In this document: one piece after another, positions 6,291 to 16,048 of the stretch
Numbering within the stretch: the first letter of the stretch is position 1
Layout: the number at the start of each line of letters is the position of its first letter
Assembly (NCBI GenBank): GCA_964628515.1
Contig: CAZVNZ010000011.1
Location: forward strand, 1 to 64,000
Direction of reading: 5' to 3'
Origin: CAZVNZ01 sp964628515
Lineage (GTDB): Bacteria; Bacillota; Clostridia; Christensenellales; Christensenellaceae
Length of the DNA: 64,000 bases
Program-made: the position numbers and the translations under genes
The notes under the pieces: generated by a model
What the model was told of the DNA's origin: nothing
The model's database searches: none
Seen by the model: the letters and a program-made list of their open reading frames with translations, nothing else

Positions 6291-8501
6291 ATGGCAGAAA
6301 ACGATGCTTTACTGGAAATGTTTGTATACGAAAATATGAATTTACTTGAGCAACTGGAAAATATGTTGCTTGGGAGTGAAGAAAATGCCGAGCTAAATAA
6401 AGAGCAAATAGACGAAACCTTTAGAGTAATGCACACTATTAAAGGTTCTTCCGCTATGATGAGTTACGATAATATGGCAGGACTTGCACATGCTATCGAG
6501 GACTTATTTTCAAAAATAAGAGAAAAATCCCCCAAAGAATCTCAATGGGGAGTTATTTTTGATAGCGTTCTTGAAGGAATAGATTTCTTTAAAGAAGAAA
6601 TCGAGAAAATCCAAAACGGGCAAACACCGGACGGAGAAGCTAACGACCTTGCAAAACAACTTAGAGATATTTTAGCAAAACTAAATAATCAAGAGGAAGA
6701 ACAAGAAGAGCAGACAGAAGAGGAAAATGGGGAAGAAATTGTATTAGAGCAACAGGAAAATCGAGAAAAACCGGCAGATGCGCAACAAACTTCTGCAAAC
6801 GAAGATAATGTTATAGATATGCGGGCAGAAGACCTACCCAATATTCCTTTAAATTCTCTTACTTTAGGGGATGGGGACAAATACTACCTCGCAAAAATTA
6901 AATTTGAAAACGAGTGCCAAATGGAAACTATTCGTGCTTTTGGCGCTATAATTTCTATTAAGGATTTATACACAAGTTTAGTGCATTTTCCCGAAGATAT
7001 AGAAAACAACTGCGATGACGAAATTGCAATGCATGGTCTTACCATAGTATTTACAGCTTCGGAAGACAATGCAGAAGTAATAAAATCTAAATTGGAAGAA
7101 ACTATGTTTTTACAAAGCATAGAATTTCAAGAGATAGACGAAAGCAAACTTATTTCGGGCAAAGAGGAAAGCGTTGAAGTGGTAGACCAACCTGAGCAAG
7201 CCACTCAAGAAGTAATTGTGGCAGTAGCGGCACAAGAAAAATCTCCTGTAAATAATGCCGAGCCTGCAAAACTTCCAAGCACACCTCCAAAACCCCCGGC
7301 GAAAAAAGGGGATACGGACGATAAACCCTTAAAACAAAGCTTTATAAGTGTTAATGTAAACAAAATAGATAAACTAATGAACTTAGTGGGAGAAATTGTA
7401 ACCACAGAATCAATGGTAACAAAAAATCCGGATATTGCGGATTTGCATCTTGAAAATTTCGACAAACAAGCAAGGTTACTGCGAAAGCTAACAGACGAGC
7501 TCCAAGATATTGTTATGTCCATACGTATGGTACCTATTGCATCAACCTTTAACAAAATGCAACGTATTGTACGAGATATGTGCAAAAAAGTTAATAAAAA
7601 TGCAGAGCTTGTAATAATAGGCGAGGATACGGAAGTAGATAAAAACGTAAACGACAACCTGTCCGACCCACTAATGCACCTAATTCGTAATGCTATGGAC
7701 CACGGCTTAGAAACAGACGAAGAAAGGGAAAAATCAGGCAAAAAAGAACGTAGCCGAATTACCCTCGAGGCTAAAAACTCCGGCGGAGACGTAATAGTTA
7801 AAGTTTCGGATAACGGAAGAGGCCTAAACAGAGAAAAGATCATCCAAAAAGCAATAGAAAAAGGGCTTACAACAAAAGCCGAGAGCGAGATTTCAGATAA
7901 AGAGGCATTTGGCTTTGTACTGCTCCCCGGATTTTCCACCAAAGACCAAGCAACGGAATTTTCCGGACGTGGCGTTGGTATGGACGTTGTATCCAAAAAT
8001 ATTGACAATATAGGTGGCAGTATATTAATAGAAAGCGAGGAGGGAAAAGGCACAACAATAACTATGCACATTCCTCTAACTCTTGCTATTATGGACGGTA
8101 TGAAGATAAGTGTAGGGGATTCCATATACATTGTACCCACACTAACTATCAGAGAATCCTTAGAGCCTAAACTGCATAAGATAATTGTAGAGCCTAACGG
8201 CAACGAAATGATAATTATTCGTGGGGAATGTTATCCTATTCTAAGACTGCACAGCACGCTTAACGTAAATACTGCGGTAGAAACCTTTAACGACGGTATT
8301 ATGGTCTTGGTTGATAGCGAGGCAGGTGCGGCTTGCTTGTTTGCAGACAAACTATTAGGAGAACAACAAGCGGTTGTAAAACCAATGCCTTTATATATAA
8401 CACGAATTATGGGAAGAATTAAAGGAATTGCAGGATGCAGCATTATGGGTGATGGTAATATAGCACTTATATTAGACATAAATAACTTGCTAACAGATTA
8501 A
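6291..8501 (+). CDS. cheA: CheA, chemotaxis histidine kinase
   Basis: CheA autophosphorylates on a histidine under receptor control and passes phosphate to CheY and CheB. From the chosen ATG it has 736 residues with all five domains: P1 with His48 in HTIKGSSAMM, a CheY-binding P2 (about 190-290), P3 dimerisation (from about 348), a P4 kinase with NAMDHGLE, DNGRGLN and GRGVGMDVV boxes, and a CheW-like P5 from about 597. An acidic linker rich in Glu/Gln separates P1 and P2. A TTG 27 nt upstream (6264) is in frame, but the ATG at 6291 gives the usual N-terminus. Confidence 0.95.
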   Translation: MAENDALLEMFVYENMNLLEQLENMLLGSEENAELNKEQIDETFRVMHTIKGSSAMMSYDNMAGLAHAIEDLFSKIREKSPKESQWGVIFDSVLEGIDFFKEEIEKIQNGQTPDGEANDLAKQLRDILAKLNNQEEEQEEQTEEENGEEIVLEQQENREKPADAQQTSANEDNVIDMRAEDLPNIPLNSLTLGDGDKYYLAKIKFENECQMETIRAFGAIISIKDLYTSLVHFPEDIENNCDDEIAMHGLTIVFTASEDNAEVIKSKLEETMFLQSIEFQEIDESKLISGKEESVEVVDQPEQATQEVIVAVAAQEKSPVNNAEPAKLPSTPPKPPAKKGDTDDKPLKQSFISVNVNKIDKLMNLVGEIVTTESMVTKNPDIADLHLENFDKQARLLRKLTDELQDIVMSIRMVPIASTFNKMQRIVRDMCKKVNKNAELVIIGEDTEVDKNVNDNLSDPLMHLIRNAMDHGLETDEEREKSGKKERSRITLEAKNSGGDVIVKVSDNGRGLNREKIIQKAIEKGLTTKAESEISDKEAFGFVLLPGFSTKDQATEFSGRGVGMDVVSKNIDNIGGSILIESEEGKGTTITMHIPLTLAIMDGMKISVGDSIYIVPTLTIRESLEPKLHKIIVEPNGNEMIIIRGECYPILRLHSTLNVNTAVETFNDGIMVLVDSEAGAACLFADKLLGEQQAVVKPMPLYITRIMGRIKGIAGCSIMGDGNIALILDINNLLTD

Positions 8502-8514
8502 TTCGGTTATTTAA

Positions 8515-8542
8515 CGGCTATAATTATGGGTAATAATAGCCG
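8515..8542 (+). other. hairpin after cheA
   Basis: CGGCTAT (8515-8521) pairs with ATAGCCG (8536-8542), with inner ATT/AAT extension. A T-run (GTTTTTTA) comes only about 9 nt later, so it is at best a weak terminator between cheA and fliF. Confidence 0.4.
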
Positions 8543-8642
8543 TGCATATAGTTTTTTATAAGTTATTATTTGTTACTAAAAAGTATCATAATTTAATTAT
8601 GGTTGACAGCCTAGTGAGGAGGCAAATAAACTGAACGAATCA

Positions 8643-10265
8643 ATGAAGGGTTTTTTCAATAAGATTACAGAATCTTGGAAAAACATGAAGAAATCGCAAA
8701 GAACATTGATAATAGTTGTTATAATAGGAACTATAATTGCATTAGCGGTTGTGGGCAATATTGCAGGCACGGTTGAATATCAAGTGCTTTATTCGGGTAT
8801 GGAGAGTACAGAAGCGGGGGAAGTCTATACTAAATTACTGGATATGGGTATAGACGCAAAAGCAAGACCGGGAGGTACTATTGAGGTACCCAAAAACACG
8901 GTGGAAGACGCAAGACTAAAACTAAGTGCGGAGGGCTACCCCAAAACGGGTAGAATAGAATACGACATTTACAAAGAAGCCACCGCATTCGGTATGACGG
9001 ATACAGACAAAAAAATCTTTGAAAAACTGCAACTTCAGCAAGATATTGCGACTACAATTAATAAAATGGATAAAGTGCAAAGTGCAACGGTACTGCTAAC
9101 CATTGCGGAGGAAAACCAATTTGTGCTGTCCAATAAAACCAACACTCAATCTACGGCTGCGGTTATGCTTGTATTAAAAGCCGGGCAAACCCTAACCAAC
9201 GCAGAGGCGGATGCTATTAGGATATTGGTTTCTAAGAGTGTGCCTTCCTTATTGCCGGAAGACGTAGCAATAACGGACGATAAAATGAATATCTACACAA
9301 GTGGCTCTATTGACGGCGAAGGCATTGGTAGCGCCAACGAGCAGTTAGATTTACAAACAAGGGTTAAAAATCAATTAGAACAACAGATTTATAACCTGCT
9401 TACACCTGTTTTCGGCACAAATAATTTATCCGTATCCGTAAATACCATACTGGATTTTGATAAAACGGCAACGGAGTCAATTACCCTTACTCCCCCCGTA
9501 GACGATGCAGGCAACAACGGTATTGTTGTGGCATTAAAAGAAACGGAGGAGCGCATAATAAATGCACAAGGCGCAAACGGCGGAGAGCCGGGGCAGGTAG
9601 ATAACGGCGGAGGTGTACCCGTATATCCGGAGTTAGATGCCGCTGCAGGAGATAGTGTATACTATAATGTAACAAGAGAGGTTAATCAGGAAGTAAACCA
9701 GCTTATCCAACAGATAGATAAAGCAAAAGGTACTATAAAAGAACTTACGGCAACAATACTAATAAACGGCGACCCAACAGAGTTAGCCGCAATATTGCCC
9801 GATGTTAAAACCCAAGTTATGACGGCAATAGGTATTCCTATAGACAGGCAGGAAAGCATAACGGTATCGGCTATGCCCTTCCAACAAAATATAGATAACC
9901 AAAAATTAATGGAAGAAGAAAAAGCCGCCGCCGAAAGAGCTATGCAAGCACAGCAAATGCAACAGTACATAATGTACGGCATAATAGGTGCAATAGCGCT
10001 TATAATAGTATTAATGTTTCTAAGGGCAAGCAAAAAGAAAAAAGCAGCAGAGGCGGCAGAAGCGGCACGGTTACTCGCATTAGAGCAAGAGCAAATGCGT
10101 GTGGATTTAGTTGCCGATGGGGAAATAGACTTAAATCAACCTATTGAGGCACCGGAGGAAAGGCAAAATACCACACTCGAGCAAATAAAAGCTATGATAA
10201 AAAAGAATCCGGAATCTGTAGCGCAATTACTAAGAAACTGGCTTAATGAAGACTTAAGGAGGTAG
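8643..10265 (+). CDS. fliF: FliF, flagellar MS-ring protein
   Basis: FliF forms the membrane ring on which the motor and export gate assemble. The 540 residues hold an N-terminal membrane helix (about residues 23-45), periplasmic ring-building domains, a C-terminal membrane helix (about 445-460) and the FliG-binding tail, ending LLRNWLNEDLRR. The strong SD AGGAGG (8617-8622) lies 20 nt before the ATG at 8643 but only 8 nt before an in-frame CTG at 8631. Initiation may therefore be at CTG. The ATG is kept here as the conventional start. Confidence 0.96.
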   Translation: MKGFFNKITESWKNMKKSQRTLIIVVIIGTIIALAVVGNIAGTVEYQVLYSGMESTEAGEVYTKLLDMGIDAKARPGGTIEVPKNTVEDARLKLSAEGYPKTGRIEYDIYKEATAFGMTDTDKKIFEKLQLQQDIATTINKMDKVQSATVLLTIAEENQFVLSNKTNTQSTAAVMLVLKAGQTLTNAEADAIRILVSKSVPSLLPEDVAITDDKMNIYTSGSIDGEGIGSANEQLDLQTRVKNQLEQQIYNLLTPVFGTNNLSVSVNTILDFDKTATESITLTPPVDDAGNNGIVVALKETEERIINAQGANGGEPGQVDNGGGVPVYPELDAAAGDSVYYNVTREVNQEVNQLIQQIDKAKGTIKELTATILINGDPTELAAILPDVKTQVMTAIGIPIDRQESITVSAMPFQQNIDNQKLMEEEKAAAERAMQAQQMQQYIMYGIIGAIALIIVLMFLRASKKKKAAEAAEAARLLALEQEQMRVDLVADGEIDLNQPIEAPEERQNTTLEQIKAMIKKNPESVAQLLRNWLNEDLRR

Positions 10266-10267
10266 TT

Positions 10268-11284
10268 ATGTCGTACGATGATCACGATTTAGATTTTAAA
10301 GAAAAAGCGGCGATACTTATGATTGCCTTGGGTAAAGAGTATTCTGCCAGTATATATCAGCATTTAACGGATGAGGAAATAGAGCAACTCACCCTTAGCA
10401 TAACAGGGCTTAGAGCCTTCGATGCCAATTTAAGAGACGGTGTTTTAGAAGAGTTTTTAGAGGTGTGTATTGCACAAAACTATATTTCCGAAGGTGGTAT
10501 AGATTACGCAAGAGAAATTTTGGTAAATGCCATAGGTGCAGACCGCGCTAACCAGCTAATAAGTAGGCTGTCCGCATCTTTGCAGGTACGTCCTTTCGAT
10601 TTTATACGCAGGGCGGATACTACCCAAATCCTAAACTTTATACAAAACGAGCATCCCCAAACCATAGCACTTATAATGTCTTATATGACGTCTCCCCAGG
10701 CGGCAGGCATTTTAGCCTCCTTGCCTCCGGAAATACAGGCAAATATAGTGCAAAGAATAGCCACAATGAGCGTTGCATCTCCCGAGTATATAAGGGAGGC
10801 GGAGCGCATTTTAGAGCGTAAGCTAATGAGTGCGGGGCAGGAGGAAAATACAACGGTTGGCGGTATCGGTACAATAGTTGAAATACTAAACTCCATAGAC
10901 AGAAGTACAGAAAAAAGTATTCTTGACAGCATAGAAAGCACAGATCCGGAACTTGCGGACGAAATCCACAAAAGAATGTTTGTATTTGAAGATATTACCA
11001 AACTTACCGCTGTTGCTATACAAAGAACCCTCAAAGAAGTTGATAACGATGTGCTCACAATGGCATTAAAAGGTGCTTCGGAGGAGATACAAAATATGAT
11101 TTTTGCAAATATCTCCAAACGTTTGCAAGAAATGATAAAAGAAAATATGGATTATATGGGGCCTGTGCGTGTACGTGATGTTGAGCAGGCACAGCAAAAA
11201 ATTGTTAATGTAATACGTAAATTAGAGGATGAGGGCGAAATCGAAATAGCAAGAGGAGGCGCCGAGGATGCACTCCTTGTTTAG
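10268..11284 (+). CDS. fliG: FliG, motor switch protein
   Basis: FliG couples the MS ring to the C ring and takes torque from MotA. The 338-residue length and the middle-domain EHPQT motif (NEHPQTIALIMSYM) are typical, and the C-terminal torque helices are present. The SD AAGGAGG overlaps the end of fliF and the start lies 2 nt after its stop, so the two are co-translated. It overlaps fliH by 17 nt. Confidence 0.97.
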   Translation: MSYDDHDLDFKEKAAILMIALGKEYSASIYQHLTDEEIEQLTLSITGLRAFDANLRDGVLEEFLEVCIAQNYISEGGIDYAREILVNAIGADRANQLISRLSASLQVRPFDFIRRADTTQILNFIQNEHPQTIALIMSYMTSPQAAGILASLPPEIQANIVQRIATMSVASPEYIREAERILERKLMSAGQEENTTVGGIGTIVEILNSIDRSTEKSILDSIESTDPELADEIHKRMFVFEDITKLTAVAIQRTLKEVDNDVLTMALKGASEEIQNMIFANISKRLQEMIKENMDYMGPVRVRDVEQAQQKIVNVIRKLEDEGEIEIARGGAEDALLV

Positions 11285-12152
11285 AATAGACAAAAGCTTG
11301 TTGCCTGACGAAACGCAGGACAGGGAGGTTGTTGTATTGCCTCATTTCGAGGAAATGCTAAAGTTGCAAAACGACGAAATCCCCGAGCCACAGGAAATCA
11401 GTGAGGATGACTTTTTTAAAGAGGACTCTTTTTCTAATTATGGTGATGATGGAGAAGAAACCCACGTCGGCGCAGAAAATGAGCAGACAGAGGAGATAGA
11501 TGAGTTAGAAAATTGCGATGATATAGAGGTTATTGAGGACGAAATAACCAAAAAGCAAAATTTGTTGCATCAACTAAAAGAGGAAATAGAAGATGCAATG
11601 CGAAAAAAAGAGCAAATATTAAACGAGGCAAACACCCAAGCGGAAACCCTAAAAAACGAGGCTTCCAACATTGGATACGAGGAAGGCTATGCCAAGGGTG
11701 TTGCAGACGGCAAGCAAAAAGCGGAAGAGCAAATAGAATACGAAAAAAAGGAATTTGAAATAACACTTTCTAAACTTTTAGAGGCAAGAGACAGTATGTA
11801 CGCCCATGTAGAAGAAGGTGTTGTTGATTTATCCGCAAGCATAGCCCAAAAAATCATAGATATTGAAATAAACAAAAACGATGTAGTGTACAAACAACTC
11901 GTAAGAAGAACGCTAACAATGCTAAAAAACCAAAGTAATGTGGTACTGCATGTAAATAAAGCGGATTATCATAAATATTTTGAAGGTATAAACAAAGAGT
12001 TTCTGTTAGAGTTAAAGCAGGCAGATATTACGGTTAAGCATAATATTTCGCTAAAAGACCACGAAATTTTAGTAACAACAGATTACGGCAACGTAAATGC
12101 TGGTATAAAAACTCAATTAAAGCAAATAGAAAACTTGCTAAAAAATTCGTAA
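11268..12152 (+). CDS. fliH: FliH, export ATPase regulator
   Basis: FliH binds the export ATPase FliI and links it to the C ring. The 294-residue protein has an acidic N-terminal third (many Glu/Asp, residues 20-95), a coiled-coil middle and a C-terminal domain like the vacuolar ATPase E subunit. It overlaps the end of fliG by 17 nt and has its SD (GAGGAGG) inside fliG. Sequence conservation is low in this family, so position between fliG and fliI supports the call. Confidence 0.9.
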   Translation: MHSLFRIDKSLLPDETQDREVVVLPHFEEMLKLQNDEIPEPQEISEDDFFKEDSFSNYGDDGEETHVGAENEQTEEIDELENCDDIEVIEDEITKKQNLLHQLKEEIEDAMRKKEQILNEANTQAETLKNEASNIGYEEGYAKGVADGKQKAEEQIEYEKKEFEITLSKLLEARDSMYAHVEEGVVDLSASIAQKIIDIEINKNDVVYKQLVRRTLTMLKNQSNVVLHVNKADYHKYFEGINKEFLLELKQADITVKHNISLKDHEILVTTDYGNVNAGIKTQLKQIENLLKNS

Positions 12153-12165
12153 ATTAGGTAAAATA

Positions 12166-13518
12166 ATGTTTGATATAGAAAACGAAATCAACCGTCTTAA
12201 AAATAAAATTTCAGCTTTAGATGCAATAGAATTAAGCGGTACCGTTACAAAAGTAATAGGGATGATGGTAGAATCCAAAGGCCCTATGGTTAAAATTGGG
12301 GATATTTGTAAAATTATGCCCAACAGTGGGGACGAACCCATACTTGCGGAAGTGGTTGGCTTTAGGGACGAAAGTGTACTTTTAATGCCTTTTGGCAACC
12401 TTTCGGGTATTGGTGTGGGTAATAAAATCGTTGCAACGGGTACAGAGTATTCTGTGCCTGTGGGGGAAGGGCTAAAAGGCAGAATTTTAGATGCTCTGGG
12501 AAACCCTATGGACGAGCTTGGAGACATTAAGACGGACAAAATGTATCCTGTGGAAAATTCCCCTCCAAACCCTTTAGAAAGACGAAGAATAAAAGAAATT
12601 TTACCCATAGGTGTTAAAGCCATAGACTCCCTGCTTACTATGGGTAGTGGGCAAAGGGTAGGTATTTTTGCAGGCAGCGGTGTGGGTAAAAGTACCCTGC
12701 TTGGCATGATTGCAAGGCGTGCAAATGCGGATATAAACGTAATTGCCCTTGTGGGAGAGCGTGGCAGAGAGGTGCTGGATTTTGTAGAAAAGGACTTAAA
12801 AGAAGAAGGGCTTGCAAAATCCGTTTTGGTTGTGGCAACTTCCGACCAACCTGCGCTTTTAAGGCTAAAATCCGCACTTGTAGCTACCGCAATCTCCGAG
12901 TATTTCAGAGACGAAGGGTACAACGTAATGCTAATGATGGACTCCCTAACCCGTTTTGCGATGGCGCAAAGAGAAATTGGAATGGCAGTGGGAGAACCCC
13001 CCGTTTCAAGAGGCTTTACCCCGTCTGTTTACGCAATGCTCCCCAAACTTTTAGAGAGGTCGGGAACATCAAAAAAAGGCAGTATAACAGGTATTTACAC
13101 CGTGCTTGTAGAAGGGGACGATTTAAACGAGCCTATTTCGGACACCGTTAGAGGTATTTTAGACGGGCATATTGTGCTTTCAAGAAAAATCGCCAACGCA
13201 AATCAATATCCGGCAATAGACGTACTTGCAAGTGTAAGCCGTTTAATGTACGATATTGTAACAGACGAGCATTGGAAGGACGCAAACTTTATTAAAAATA
13301 TGATGATGACGTATAACGAGGTGCAGGACTTAATAAGCATCGGTGCGTATAAAAAGGGCTCTAATCCGGAAATAGACCGAGCAGTAGAGCTTAAAGACCC
13401 TATTTTGCAACTACTCAAACAACAAATAGGGGAGGAGTGTCCCTTTGAGGAAACACTGAAAAAATTGGCGGAGCTTGCAAAAAAAGATGACGAAATAGCT
13501 ACTCCACCCCCTGTATAA
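12166..13518 (+). CDS. fliI: FliI, flagellar export ATPase
   Basis: FliI is the hexameric ATPase that readies substrates for flagellar type III export. Walker A is GSGVGKST (170-177), and a Walker B-type stretch MLMMDSLTRFA and the family segment VGEPPVSRGF are clear. The 450-residue length is normal. The SD is weak. It follows fliH by 13 nt and precedes fliJ by 10 nt, the standard fliH-fliI-fliJ arrangement. Confidence 0.97.
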   Translation: MFDIENEINRLKNKISALDAIELSGTVTKVIGMMVESKGPMVKIGDICKIMPNSGDEPILAEVVGFRDESVLLMPFGNLSGIGVGNKIVATGTEYSVPVGEGLKGRILDALGNPMDELGDIKTDKMYPVENSPPNPLERRRIKEILPIGVKAIDSLLTMGSGQRVGIFAGSGVGKSTLLGMIARRANADINVIALVGERGREVLDFVEKDLKEEGLAKSVLVVATSDQPALLRLKSALVATAISEYFRDEGYNVMLMMDSLTRFAMAQREIGMAVGEPPVSRGFTPSVYAMLPKLLERSGTSKKGSITGIYTVLVEGDDLNEPISDTVRGILDGHIVLSRKIANANQYPAIDVLASVSRLMYDIVTDEHWKDANFIKNMMMTYNEVQDLISIGAYKKGSNPEIDRAVELKDPILQLLKQQIGEECPFEETLKKLAELAKKDDEIATPPPV

Positions 13519-13528
13519 GTAATATAAT

Positions 13529-13960
13529 ATGAAAAAATTTGTATTTACATTGCAAAAACTTTATAATGTAAAATGTATGGAAGAAAGCCAGCTACAAATT
13601 AAGTTAGATGGGCTTAATAAAGAGCTTGACGCTTTAAACGGCGAACTTAACAACTTAAACACTAAATTCTACGAGCAAAATCTACAATATTTAGAAGAAT
13701 GTAAAAAAGGCACTACTGCCGTAATACTTAAAATGTACGGCGACTTTTTTATATACCTTTTGGACAGAATGAAGGAGCAACGTGCTTTAATTGCTAATTG
13801 CGAAAGCAGAATTTCCGTATGCCGAAACGATTTACTAAAGATTATGAACGAGAAAAAAACCTTAGACAAAATAAAAAGCGAACAATTTTTAGAATACACT
13901 AAAGAATTACAAAAAGATAACGATATTATGTTGGAGGATTTCTTTTCGGGGAAATACTAA
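13529..13960 (+). CDS. fliJ: FliJ, flagellar export coiled-coil protein
   Basis: The 143-residue product is almost entirely predicted coiled coil, rich in Lys, Glu and Leu, as expected for FliJ, the stalk-like partner of FliI. No catalytic motif is expected. The call rests on length, composition and position directly after fliI. No clear SD precedes the ATG, suggesting coupling to fliI. Confidence 0.85.
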   Translation: MKKFVFTLQKLYNVKCMEESQLQIKLDGLNKELDALNGELNNLNTKFYEQNLQYLEECKKGTTAVILKMYGDFFIYLLDRMKEQRALIANCESRISVCRNDLLKIMNEKKTLDKIKSEQFLEYTKELQKDNDIMLEDFFSGKY

Positions 13961-13982
13961 TAATATAAATAGAGGTTATTAA

Positions 13983-14588
13983 GTGGCAGGAATAGAAGAG
14001 CAAGCAAAAGTGAAGGATTCAAAAGTTGCTGTACCACCCATTTCTACAAAAAACACGGATGTTAAAAAAGAAAAAAAACCAAAAGGCAAAATGATTTTTA
14101 TTATTATAGCTATATTAATTATTGCTTTTGCAGGTGTAAGCTACTACTTTAATTTATTTGGAGTTAAAGACCAAGTGGTTTATTTCTTTATTACCCAAGA
14201 TACCCAATATCAAAAAGCGGTAGAAGAACAAAACACTCAAAAATCTTTATACGAAAAAAAGCAACAGGAGTTAGACGCTCAACTTGCACAGATAGATAAG
14301 AAAAAAACCGAGCTTGATACAAGAGAACAAAAAATAGTAGGAGAGGAAAAAATAGCCGCCGCAACAACAGGAGGCAACGAAAATCAAACGGCAAATTTAG
14401 AAAAACTTACAGAGATGTATAATGCCATGGCTCCGGAATCTGCCGCAACTATTTTAAACCAAATAACCAACAACGATTGGGTTGCCACAATACTAAGTAA
14501 TATGGAGCCAAAAAAAGCATCAAAGGTATTAGAAAAAATGGAACCCGTAAAAGCCGCAGATATTACAAGGATTATGGTTCCTCAATAA
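13983..14588 (+). CDS. MotE/FlbB-like periplasmic flagellar protein
   Basis: The product has 201 residues and starts with GTG after AGAGG. One membrane helix (about 37-58) follows a short basic cytoplasmic N-terminus. Next comes a coiled coil (about 78-125) and a C-terminal MgtE-N-like domain with the repeat-like segments MAPESAATIL, LSNMEPKKASKVLEKME and VKAADITRIM. In other bacteria this architecture belongs to MotE/FlbB, which helps place stator or basal-body parts. Its position between fliJ and fliK fits Firmicutes flagellar operons. Confidence 0.8.
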   Translation: MAGIEEQAKVKDSKVAVPPISTKNTDVKKEKKPKGKMIFIIIAILIIAFAGVSYYFNLFGVKDQVVYFFITQDTQYQKAVEEQNTQKSLYEKKQQELDAQLAQIDKKKTELDTREQKIVGEEKIAAATTGGNENQTANLEKLTEMYNAMAPESAATILNQITNNDWVATILSNMEPKKASKVLEKMEPVKAADITRIMVPQ

Positions 14589-14618
14589 TATTTATAAATT
14601 TAAGAAAGGAGGCAAAGG

Positions 14619-16025
14619 ATGAATAACATTAATTTAATGGTTATAAAAGATGTAAAAAAAGTTAGCGAACCTGCAACGGTTAAAAATGACAACACACCTA
14701 AAGACGAGCTTTTTCAAAAAACGTTAAATAACGTTTCAAAAAATGCTAAAAAGGTAGATGCTCCCAAACAAAGCAATAATGTTTCGGATGCACAAAAAGT
14801 TGATGGCGAAACCGTTTTAAAAGATAATAAAAACCTGCAAAACTCTCTAAACGGAGAGGAAGTAGGAGAGCAAGAAATAATAAACGAGCAGGAAACTATC
14901 TTTGTAACCGCATTGCCTATTATTCAAACCATCCCTAATCAAGAGACTATTGTAGAAAACACAGCATCTACGGATACTCTTATAAATGGGGAAAAGCCAC
15001 AGGTAAAACCTGAGATAGAGGCTACCCCACAGCAAACCAAAGAGGGTATTCCTATTCTTAAGGAGGGGGCAGATACCCCAGCAGAAACCGGCTCTGCAAA
15101 TAAAACAAACGTAAATGCTGCCGCTGTTTTAGATGTTAAACAGGAATTAACCAAAAACTTAGATGTAAATACAGCTAAAAACTTAACTAATTCCGTTGTA
15201 ATACAAGCAGACGATACGGACACAAATACTTTACAATTTGTGAGTCAAGTTTTAGAAGAAGTTGACGATATAATAAACAAGGAGTCAAAAACACCTAATA
15301 ATTCTACAATAAATACAAAAAATGTAGACTTTGAAGGAGTAAAGGAAGAACCGGACGCAAAGGATATACAAACGGTACAACCTAAAACAATATTAGAAGG
15401 TAAATCCGATGCTAAAACGGAAATAACAGAAAAAAGCTATATAGGTACAGAAAAGAAGGACACTACGCAAAAAGAGCTTTTACCAAAAACACATAACAAT
15501 ATGGTAGTGTCGGCAGACATTAACTCGGATGGTAAGGTGGATTTTAAATTAGCGCAAGTACAAGATAAATCGGTACCTATTATAGAAAAAGCCAGTATTT
15601 TTGAGCAAATAGTTCAGCAGGCAAAAGCCGCTATGAGCAAAAACCAAACAGAGCTTTTTGTACAACTAAAACCGGCACACTTAGGAGGACTTATAGTTTC
15701 TCTGTCAATGGGTGAGCAAGGTATGATAGCAAAATTAGTTTCGGGACAAAAAGACGTGGCACTAATGATACAAACAGACATGGCTCAACTACAAGAGGCA
15801 TTAAAGGAAAAAGGCATAAACGTTGTACACATGGATGTGATATACGACCAAATGGCAAACTCTACAAATAAAGACAGTTCTAACTTTAACGGGCAATGGT
15901 CCTCTAACACAAACTCTAAAGGTATTAAATACGAGAGTTTAGAGGATACCCCCATAGTATACGATAACTTGTCTATGTACGATGTATTGACAGAGCAGGG
16001 AGGTTCTGTAGAATATAAAGCTTAA
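14619..16025 (+). CDS. fliK: FliK, hook-length control protein
   Basis: FliK measures hook length and switches export specificity. The 468-residue protein has a long, low-complexity N-terminal part rich in Asn, Lys, Thr and Glu. A compact C-terminal domain (about 325-400) contains the family core FVQLKPAHLGGLIVSLSM. The ATG follows AGAAAGGAGG. It sits just before the hook cap gene flgD. A second FliK-like protein is encoded on the other strand at 25617-27467. Confidence 0.93.
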   Translation: MNNINLMVIKDVKKVSEPATVKNDNTPKDELFQKTLNNVSKNAKKVDAPKQSNNVSDAQKVDGETVLKDNKNLQNSLNGEEVGEQEIINEQETIFVTALPIIQTIPNQETIVENTASTDTLINGEKPQVKPEIEATPQQTKEGIPILKEGADTPAETGSANKTNVNAAAVLDVKQELTKNLDVNTAKNLTNSVVIQADDTDTNTLQFVSQVLEEVDDIINKESKTPNNSTINTKNVDFEGVKEEPDAKDIQTVQPKTILEGKSDAKTEITEKSYIGTEKKDTTQKELLPKTHNNMVVSADINSDGKVDFKLAQVQDKSVPIIEKASIFEQIVQQAKAAMSKNQTELFVQLKPAHLGGLIVSLSMGEQGMIAKLVSGQKDVALMIQTDMAQLQEALKEKGINVVHMDVIYDQMANSTNKDSSNFNGQWSSNTNSKGIKYESLEDTPIVYDNLSMYDVLTEQGGSVEYKA

Positions 16026-16048
16026 ACTTATTAAAGAGAGGTTTTTAT

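Noticed and set aside
7205..8203. Long minus-strand frame (332 codons) opposite cheA
   Set aside because: It is antisense to well-conserved CheA kinase domains, has Ser/Leu-rich translation typical of an opposite-strand shadow, and has no supporting SD or neighbours.
12138..12923. Minus-strand frame (261 codons) opposite fliI
   Set aside because: It is antisense to the FliI catalytic core and shows no recognisable domain.
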